The notes under the pieces are model-generated. The model searched no databases and was not told the origin of the DNA. It saw nothing but the letters and a program-made list of their open reading frames with translations. From assembly GCF_020521555.1 (NCBI RefSeq), contig NZ_BPWA01000001.1:930001-994000 (forward strand): 64,000 nucleotides of DNA, given 5' to 3'. The stretch is from Rodentibacter sp. JRC1. Its GTDB lineage: Bacteria; Pseudomonadota; Gammaproteobacteria; Enterobacterales; Pasteurellaceae. A program made the position numbers and the translations under genes. Of the stretch, positions 58,725 through 64,000 are shown one piece after another (position 1 is the stretch's first letter; each line of letters begins with the position of its first letter).

Positions 58725-58814
58725 TTGTCATCTAAATTTAATAAAGGCATGGTAGGATTTACTCCGCCTTGCAAATTACTCTAAAAATTAACCGCACTTT
58801 CAAGGAGAATAGTG

Positions 58815-59906
58815 ATGAAACTCAAAACATTAGCCCTTTCTTTATTCACAGCAGGTGTATTAGCCGGCTGTAGTAACCAATCTTCAATGGTAGCAACCGA
58901 TATGAAATCAGAGAAAATTATCATTGCTCATCGTGGTGCAAGCGGCTATTTACCGGAGCATACGCTTGAATCCAAAGCACTTGCCTTCGCACAACAAGCC
59001 GATTATTTAGAGCAAGACCTAGCAATGACGAAAGACGGACGCTTAGTGGTCATTCACGATCATTTCCTAGACGGCTTAACCGATGTGGCAAAAAAATTCC
59101 CAAATCGTCATCGTAAAGACGGTCGTTATTATGTGATTGATTTCACCTTAAAAGAAATTCAAAGTTTAAATATGACCGAGAACTTTGAAACCAAAGACGG
59201 TAAACAAACCGCCGTATATCCGAACCGTTTTCCGCTTTGGAAATCACACTTCAAAATTCACACATTTGAAGATGAAATCGAATTTATTCAGGGCTTAGAA
59301 AAATCTACCGGTAAAAAAGTCGGCATCTACCCTGAAATTAAAGCCCCTTGGTTTCATCATCAAAATGGCAAAGATATTGCGCTTGAAACTCTTAAAGTGT
59401 TGAAAAAATACGGTTACGATAAGAAAACCGATAGCGTCTATTTACAAACTTTCGACTTTAACGAACTCAAACGTATTAAAACCGAGCTTCTCCCTAAAAT
59501 GGGTATGGATTTAAAACTTGTTCAACTTGTCGCTTACACCGATTGGCATGAAACAGAAGAAAAAGATGCGAAAGGCAAATGGGTAAACTACGATTATGAT
59601 TGGATGTTTAAACCGGGCGCGATGGCAGAAGTGGTGAAATACGCTGACGGCGTAGGCCCCGGCTGGTATATGTTAATCGATAAGGAAAAATCCAAAGCGG
59701 GTAACATTGAATACACCCCTTTAGTAAAAGAATTGGCACAATATAATGTGGAATTACATCCGTACACTGTGCGTAAAGATGCACTACCGGAATTTTTCAG
59801 CGATGTAAATCAAATGTATGATGCTTTATTGAATAAATCCGGCGCAACCGGTGTATTCACAGACTTCCCAGATACCGGTGTGGAATTTTTAAAAGGCAAA
59901 AAGTAA
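58815..59906 (+). CDS. glpQ: Glycerophosphodiester phosphodiesterase lipoprotein (protein D type)
   Basis: This 363-residue lipoprotein has signal MKLKTLALSLFTAGVLAGC with acylated Cys19. The catalytic motifs are HRGASGYLPEHT (His39, Arg40, Glu48) and IHDH (His81, His83). It splits glycerophosphodiesters such as glycerophosphocholine to G3P and the alcohol. By sequence memory it is very close to H. influenzae protein D, a surface-exposed virulence factor and vaccine carrier that supplies choline for phosphocholine decoration of LPS. The ATG at 58,815 has AAGGAG 7 nt upstream; the GTG just before it is not used. Confidence 0.96.
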   Translation: MKLKTLALSLFTAGVLAGCSNQSSMVATDMKSEKIIIAHRGASGYLPEHTLESKALAFAQQADYLEQDLAMTKDGRLVVIHDHFLDGLTDVAKKFPNRHRKDGRYYVIDFTLKEIQSLNMTENFETKDGKQTAVYPNRFPLWKSHFKIHTFEDEIEFIQGLEKSTGKKVGIYPEIKAPWFHHQNGKDIALETLKVLKKYGYDKKTDSVYLQTFDFNELKRIKTELLPKMGMDLKLVQLVAYTDWHETEEKDAKGKWVNYDYDWMFKPGAMAEVVKYADGVGPGWYMLIDKEKSKAGNIEYTPLVKELAQYNVELHPYTVRKDALPEFFSDVNQMYDALLNKSGATGVFTDFPDTGVEFLKGKK

Positions 59907-59925
59907 TTCTCTAATGTAAAAACAC

Positions 59926-59954
59926 AGAACCCAATTTTTATCAAATTGGGTTCT
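59926..59954 (+). terminator. Terminator after glpQ
   Basis: Perfect 12-bp stem AGAACCCAATTT / AAATTGGGTTCT, 5-nt loop, then TTTT. Confidence 0.92.
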
Positions 59955-60026
59955 TTTTCTATCAAAAGTGCGGTTAATTTTTACGTTGTTTTTTCATCGT
60001 AGAAATTGGTACTATGCTTGTTATCC

Positions 60027-60770
60027 TCACATCACAGCCGCATAAACCGCTGCTGCCAATAATGAGCCGATCACAGGGCCTACAACAGGAACCCAACCAT
60101 AACCCCAATCCGCTTTGGTATTTAATTTACGGCTTAAGAAAATTCCTAACGTTAAGCGCGGGCCTAAATCCCGAGCAGGATTAATGGCATAACCTGTCGT
60201 ACCGCCTAAACTTAAACCGATTGCCCAAACAAGAATTGCGACGGGTAATGCGCCGATAGAGCCTAAGCCAATAGGTGTGGTTTCATTTGAACCCGGGAAA
60301 GTAATATTTGCACCGGCAAGATAGAAAATAACGAAAACAAGTACAAAAGTACCGATAATTTCACTGATAAGGTTACTTGAATAATTACGAATCGCCGGTT
60401 CAGTACAAAAACAAGCACGTTTTGCCCCTTCATTTTCGGTGGCAAGGAAATGATCACGATACATCACGTAAACTAAAAACGCCCCCGTCATACCACCTAC
60501 AATTTGTGCTATAACATAACCCGGAACGGATAGCCAATCAAAAGCACCTTTTGCCGCAAGCCCTAATGTTACTGCCGGATTCAAATGCGCACCGCTATAA
60601 GGCCCTGTTACAACAACCGCCACATACACGGCAAACGCCCAAGCGGTAGTAATAACAATCCAACCGGAACTTTGTCCTTTCGTTTTATCAAGACAAACGT
60701 TAGCAACCACACCGTTTCCTAAAAGAATCAACAGTGCGGTGCCGAAAAACTCTGCGAAATAAGCATTCAT
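60027..60770 (-). CDS. glpF: Glycerol uptake facilitator (aquaglyceroporin)
   Basis: This 247-residue MIP-family channel has six membrane helices and two NPA half-helices (HLNPAVT at about 64 and INPARDLG). The Asp after the second NPAR is the usual glycerol-channel residue. It lets glycerol diffuse into the cell, where GlpK traps it as G3P. The ATG at 60,770 has GGAGG 7 nt upstream; the longer in-frame extension to 60,836 is unlikely. It is divergent from glpK rather than cotranscribed with it as in E. coli. Confidence 0.95.
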   Translation of the reverse strand: MNAYFAEFFGTALLILLGNGVVANVCLDKTKGQSSGWIVITTAWAFAVYVAVVVTGPYSGAHLNPAVTLGLAAKGAFDWLSVPGYVIAQIVGGMTGAFLVYVMYRDHFLATENEGAKRACFCTEPAIRNYSSNLISEIIGTFVLVFVIFYLAGANITFPGSNETTPIGLGSIGALPVAILVWAIGLSLGGTTGYAINPARDLGPRLTLGIFLSRKLNTKADWGYGWVPVVGPVIGSLLAAAVYAAVM

Positions 60771-60963
60771 AAGAGAACCTCCATACAATGAGTATTTGAA
60801 AACGGTTTTATACTGGCAATTATGTTCGTTATTCAAAAATATGAAATACTCAATACGAGCTCAGCCATTATCTTCCAAAAACCCTACACTTCAAGTAGGT
60901 ATTACAACTAAATTTCAGAAATGAGAAGCAGATCACATAATTTAGCGAAAAAGAAAAAAATTC

Positions 60964-60979
60964 CGTGACACCCATCACA
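60964..60979. promoter_or_regulatory. CRP site between glpF and glpK
   Basis: CGTGACACCCATCACA matches TGTGA-N6-TCACA except for the first base. It lies midway in the divergent gap and could serve either gene. Confidence 0.7.
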
Positions 60980-61104
60980 AAACCGCAAAATAGGTATTTT
61001 CATTTGAGTTAATTTTTATTAGGTTGGGCGCGCAATTTGTTCGTTTTAAGTTCAAAATATTCGTTTACAACTAAAAAGCGTACCGCTAAGGAAGGAGTGT
61101 TTCT

Positions 61105-62616
61105 ATGACCGGCAAAAAATACATCATTGCTTTAGACCAAGGCACAACCAGTTCAAGAGCAGTATTACTCGATCATAACGCAAATGTGGTCGAAATCGCT
61201 CAACGCGAATTTACCCAAATTTACCCTCAAGCAGGCTGGGTGGAGCATAATCCGATGGAAATTTGGGCGACTCAAAGTTCTACATTAAATGAAGTGGTGG
61301 CAAAAGCCGGCATTACATCAGATGAGATTGCAGCAATCGGGATCACCAACCAACGCGAAACAACGATTGTTTGGGAAAAAGCCACCGGTACACCGGTTTA
61401 CAACGCGATTGTTTGGCAATGTCGCCGTACCGCTAATATCACAGATAAGCTCAAAGCCGATGGTTATGAAGATTACATTCGCCACACCACAGGGCTTGTG
61501 GTGGATCCGTATTTCTCCGGCACAAAAGTGAAATGGATTTTAGATAACGTAGAAGGTGCGCGTGAAAAAGCGGAGCGCGGCGAACTCTTATTCGGTACGG
61601 TGGATACTTGGCTTGTGTGGAAATTAACTCAGGGCCGTGTGCATGTTACCGATTACACCAATGCTTCACGCACAATGTTATTCAACATTCACACGAAACA
61701 ATGGGACGACAAGATGCTTGAAATCTTGAATATTCCACGTTCAATGTTGCCGGAAGTTCGTAATTCTTCCGAAATTTACGGACAAACCAACATCGGTGGT
61801 AAAGGTGGTGTGCGAATTCCTGTTGCGGGTATCGCAGGCGACCAACAAGCAGCACTTTACGGTCATTTATGTGTACATGCAGGGCAAGCGAAAAACACTT
61901 ACGGTACGGGCTGCTTTATGTTACTTCATACCGGTGATAAAGCCATTACTTCAAAAAACGGCTTACTCACCACTATTGCCTGTAACGCCAAAGGCGAGCC
62001 TGAATACGCCTTAGAAGGCTCAGTATTTATCGCCGGAGCTTCCATTCAATGGCTGCGTGATGAGCTCAAAATCGTTCACGATAGTTTCGACTCCGAATAC
62101 TTCGCCCAAAAAGTACCTGATAGCAATGGCGTGTACGTTGTTCCTGCTTTCACCGGCTTAGGTGCGCCATATTGGGATCCTTACGCTCGTGGTGCAATCT
62201 TCGGTTTATCTCGCGGAGCTAATCGTAACCATATCGTACGTGCGACTCTTGAATCCATTGCCTATCAAACCCGCGACGTATTAGAGGCAATGCAATCGGA
62301 CTCTGGTGAACGCTTACAATATCTTCGTGTAGATGGCGGGGCAACAAACAACAACTTCTTAATGCAGTTCCAAGCGGATATTTTAGATGTGAATGTGGAA
62401 CGTCCTGTCGTGAAAGAAGTGACCGCACTGGGAGCTGCTTATCTTGCGGGTCTCGCAACCGGATTTTGGAAAGATTTGGATGAACTCCGCGATAAAGCAC
62501 GTGTAGAACGCACTTTTACGCCGGATGATGACAACGAAAAACGCGAACGCCGTTACAAAGGTTGGAAAAAAGCAGTAAAACGCTCCTTAGAGTGGGCGAA
62601 GGAAGAGGAAGAATAA
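61105..62616 (+). CDS. glpK: Glycerol kinase
   Basis: This 503-residue FGGY-family kinase has the N-terminal phosphate loop [15 protein letters not shown] and the glycerol-binding motif GITNQRETT with WQCRRT. It also has [33 protein letters not shown] and the C-terminal DGGATNN. It phosphorylates glycerol to G3P with ATP in the cytoplasm. AAGGAAGGAG precedes the ATG. Length equals that of known GlpK proteins. It is probably repressed by GlpR and activated by CRP. Confidence 0.97.
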   Translation: MTGKKYIIALDQGTTSSRAVLLDHNANVVEIAQREFTQIYPQAGWVEHNPMEIWATQSSTLNEVVAKAGITSDEIAAIGITNQRETTIVWEKATGTPVYNAIVWQCRRTANITDKLKADGYEDYIRHTTGLVVDPYFSGTKVKWILDNVEGAREKAERGELLFGTVDTWLVWKLTQGRVHVTDYTNASRTMLFNIHTKQWDDKMLEILNIPRSMLPEVRNSSEIYGQTNIGGKGGVRIPVAGIAGDQQAALYGHLCVHAGQAKNTYGTGCFMLLHTGDKAITSKNGLLTTIACNAKGEPEYALEGSVFIAGASIQWLRDELKIVHDSFDSEYFAQKVPDSNGVYVVPAFTGLGAPYWDPYARGAIFGLSRGANRNHIVRATLESIAYQTRDVLEAMQSDSGERLQYLRVDGGATNNNFLMQFQADILDVNVERPVVKEVTALGAAYLAGLATGFWKDLDELRDKARVERTFTPDDDNEKRERRYKGWKKAVKRSLEWAKEEEE

Positions 62617-62645
62617 ATAAGGCTTATTAATTCCTAAATATAAGT

Positions 62646-62675
62646 AAAAGTGCGGTGAATTTTCACTGCACTTTT
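62646..62675. terminator. Uptake-signal hairpin between glpK and glpR
   Basis: AAAAGTGCGGTG and CACTGCACTTTT form a 12-bp stem with one G-T mismatch. It ends convergent glpK and glpR; its right arm reaches the glpR stop codon. Confidence 0.75.
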
Positions 62676-63430
62676 TATTTACACACTACTAATTTTGTTT
62701 TTGTGCTTTGTAAATATTGGTTAATTGAAGGAGGAACATCATCCGTAAACAGATATTCCACATCCTTTAGTTCTCCCAAGCGCACAATCGCTTGCCGCGT
62801 AAACTTTGAATGATCGGCAACCAATAAGGTTTGGCGCGAACTTTCAATAATCGCACGTTTAACTTGTACTTCATGGAAATCATAATCAAGTAAAGAACCA
62901 TCGGGATCAATAGCACTAATCCCTAAAATCCCAAAATCCAAGCGGAACTGAGAAATAAAATTCACGGTGGCTTCGCCGATAATCCCGCCGTCCATACGTA
63001 ATGATCCGCCGGCCATAGTGATATCAAAACTTTTATTTTGACGCAATAAATGGGCGGCATTGAGATTATTCGTTACAATGCGTAAATATTCATGATTAAG
63101 TAACGCATTTGCCACCGCTTCCGGTGTCGTACCTATGTCGATAAATAACGATGCACCATTTGGAATGAGCTTTACGACTTCTTGTGCAATACGATTTTTT
63201 TGAGAAGAAAAGAATTGTTTGCGATCGACATAATCGGAATTTTCTACTGAGGAAGGCGAAGCGGCACCACCATGGTGACGGCGGATTAAATCAAGTTCGG
63301 CGAGAATATTTAAATCTCGGCGAATCGTTTGAGGACTTACTTCAAGTTGGCTAACTAAATCGTCCGTACTTAAATAACCATATTGGCTCACCAACTCAAT
63401 AATTTTTTGATGACGAATAGATTGTTTCAT
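62675..63430 (-). CDS. glpR: GlpR, DeoR-family repressor of the glp genes
   Basis: This 251-residue protein has an N-terminal winged helix-turn-helix (YGYLSTDDLVSQLEVSPQTI then RRDL, and RRHHGGA). The C-terminal sugar-phosphate sensor domain has the conserved DIGTTPEAVA and the ADHSKF motif. GlpR represses glp operons until G3P binds. Placement next to glpG and glpK supports the assignment over other DeoR-family members. Confidence 0.93.
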   Translation of the reverse strand: MKQSIRHQKIIELVSQYGYLSTDDLVSQLEVSPQTIRRDLNILAELDLIRRHHGGAASPSSVENSDYVDRKQFFSSQKNRIAQEVVKLIPNGASLFIDIGTTPEAVANALLNHEYLRIVTNNLNAAHLLRQNKSFDITMAGGSLRMDGGIIGEATVNFISQFRLDFGILGISAIDPDGSLLDYDFHEVQVKRAIIESSRQTLLVADHSKFTRQAIVRLGELKDVEYLFTDDVPPSINQYLQSTKTKLVVCK

Positions 63431-63451
63431 ATTTTGTTCCTTAAGATTTGG

Positions 63452-63591
63452 TGCGTTACGGCAAGCCTAACGCCCCCTACGCATCTACATATCTAATTGT
63501 TTGTAACCGACAAGAAAAGAACAGTTAAAACCCGGTATTATGGCGTTGTTACAACAATGTAGGTGCTGTTAGGCGAAGCCGTAACGCACCG
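63452..63591. repeat. Dispersed hairpin element, copy 3 (arms in the opposite order)
   Basis: The arms GGTGCGTTACGGCAAGCC (63,452 onward) and GGCGAAGCCGTAACGCACC (ending near 63,591) are inverted relative to each other. They are the same sequences as in the copies at 25.2 and 34.6 kb, but the outer and inner arms are swapped and the spacer is longer. It separates glpG from glpR. Confidence 0.65.
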
Positions 63592-63599
63592 TTAAAACC

Positions 63600-63998
63600 T
63601 TACTCTACCCGATTGAAATAAATTTTACTATCGACAAATCCCCAAATTAATCCCACCAATAAGCCTGAGATATGAGCGGCATTACCGATATAAATATCAA
63701 ACAAAGGGCTAATAAATCCAAATGCCAAGCCGACTAATAACATTGTGAAAAAACCTTTCGGTAAATCAAAAAGATTGGCGTTAAGCTTATCCATCACGAA
63801 AACATAACTCAACACGGCATACACCACACCGGATAAACCGAAAAAATCAGGGCCGGAAAAATAATTCTGCACAACTCCGCTAATCACTGCAGAGACAAAA
63901 AACAATAAGAGTAATTTAAAACCGCCAAAATAGCGTTCAATCACACCGCCAAACAACCAAAACCACGATAAGTTTGCAATAATGTGAATGTTCGATAA
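63600..63998 (-). CDS. glpG: Rhomboid protease GlpG (5' end outside window)
   Basis: The C-terminal 132 residues of an intramembrane serine protease. The H-x-x-x-N motif is in NIHIIANLSWFW at the window edge. The catalytic Ser is in FFGLSGVVYA and the catalytic His in NAAHISGLLVG. GlpG cleaves membrane proteins within the bilayer; it is encoded beside glpR in many gammaproteobacteria. The frame runs past the window end, so the N-terminus and first helices are not seen. Confidence 0.93.
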   Translation of the reverse strand, partial: LSNIHIIANLSWFWLFGGVIERYFGGFKLLLLFFVSAVISGVVQNYFSGPDFFGLSGVVYAVLSYVFVMDKLNANLFDLPKGFFTMLLVGLAFGFISPLFDIYIGNAAHISGLLVGLIWGFVDSKIYFNRVE

Positions 63999-64000
63999 AT

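Noticed and set aside
60771..60836. N-terminal extension of glpF by 22 codons
   Set aside because: GGAGG is placed for the ATG at 60,770, and the extension is not membrane-like.
60815..60845. Possible GlpR operator (TATGTTCGTTATTCAAAAAT) upstream of glpF
   Set aside because: Only one half resembles the E. coli operator; the other half does not fit, and no matching second site is clear. Not listed as a feature.

Overview
The window is chromosomal DNA from a member of the Pasteurellaceae. The evidence is the many copies of the Hin-type DNA uptake signal core AAGTGCGGT (and ACCGCACTT), AT-rich intergenic DNA, and genes very close to what I recall of Haemophilus influenzae, such as the glp genes and the protein D-type GlpQ. 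The genus cannot be fixed from the sequence; Haemophilus, Aggregatibacter, Pasteurella or Rodentibacter-like organisms would all fit.

Region 1 (1-25.1 kb) starts with the 3' part of a classical autotransporter. It continues as a contact-dependent inhibition (CDI) island read on the minus strand: cdiB (27.1-25.3 kb), a 3,890-residue cdiA (25.1-13.4 kb) and its immunity gene. Downstream lie four orphan cdiA-CT/cdiI modules, each with a different or diverged toxin tip: pore-forming-like, two WHH nucleases, and one unrecognised toxin paired with Imm8. Scraps of FHA sequence lie between them. The modules carry near-identical copies of the cdiA 3' region ending at the VENN motif, so the array looks like a store of exchangeable toxin tips.

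Region 2 (27.4-30.9 kb) is a surface lipoprotein and its Slam outer-membrane translocator, with a terminator between them. Region 3 (31.2-38.6 kb) is core genome: OPT transporter, nudE, hslR, lysA-lptM, cyaY and recQ. Region 4 (38.6-46.1 kb) is a 2,484-residue trimeric autotransporter adhesin made of tandem repeats, with about 190 N-X-S/T sequons by hand count.

Region 5 (46.3-50.2 kb) is a decayed lac locus. lacZ is full length, but one deletion has fused the 3' ends of lacY and of a divergent lacI-type gene, removing the promoter, most of the permease and the repressor's DNA-binding domain. Region 6 (50.3-52.7 kb) holds an IS1016-like scrap and a cluster of very small bacteriocin genes: double-glycine-leader peptides, membrane immunity-like proteins, a Fur-box-like promoter, a consensus CRP site and the tail of a lost ABC exporter.

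Region 7 (52.7-64 kb) is a nearly complete glycerol-3-phosphate regulon: glpABC, glpT, glpQ, glpF, glpK, glpR and glpG, with good CRP sites in both divergent control regions. Together these genes take up glycerophosphodiesters, G3P and glycerol and oxidise G3P under anaerobic conditions. Dispersed hairpin elements occur at three places. No tRNA, rRNA or CRISPR array was seen.
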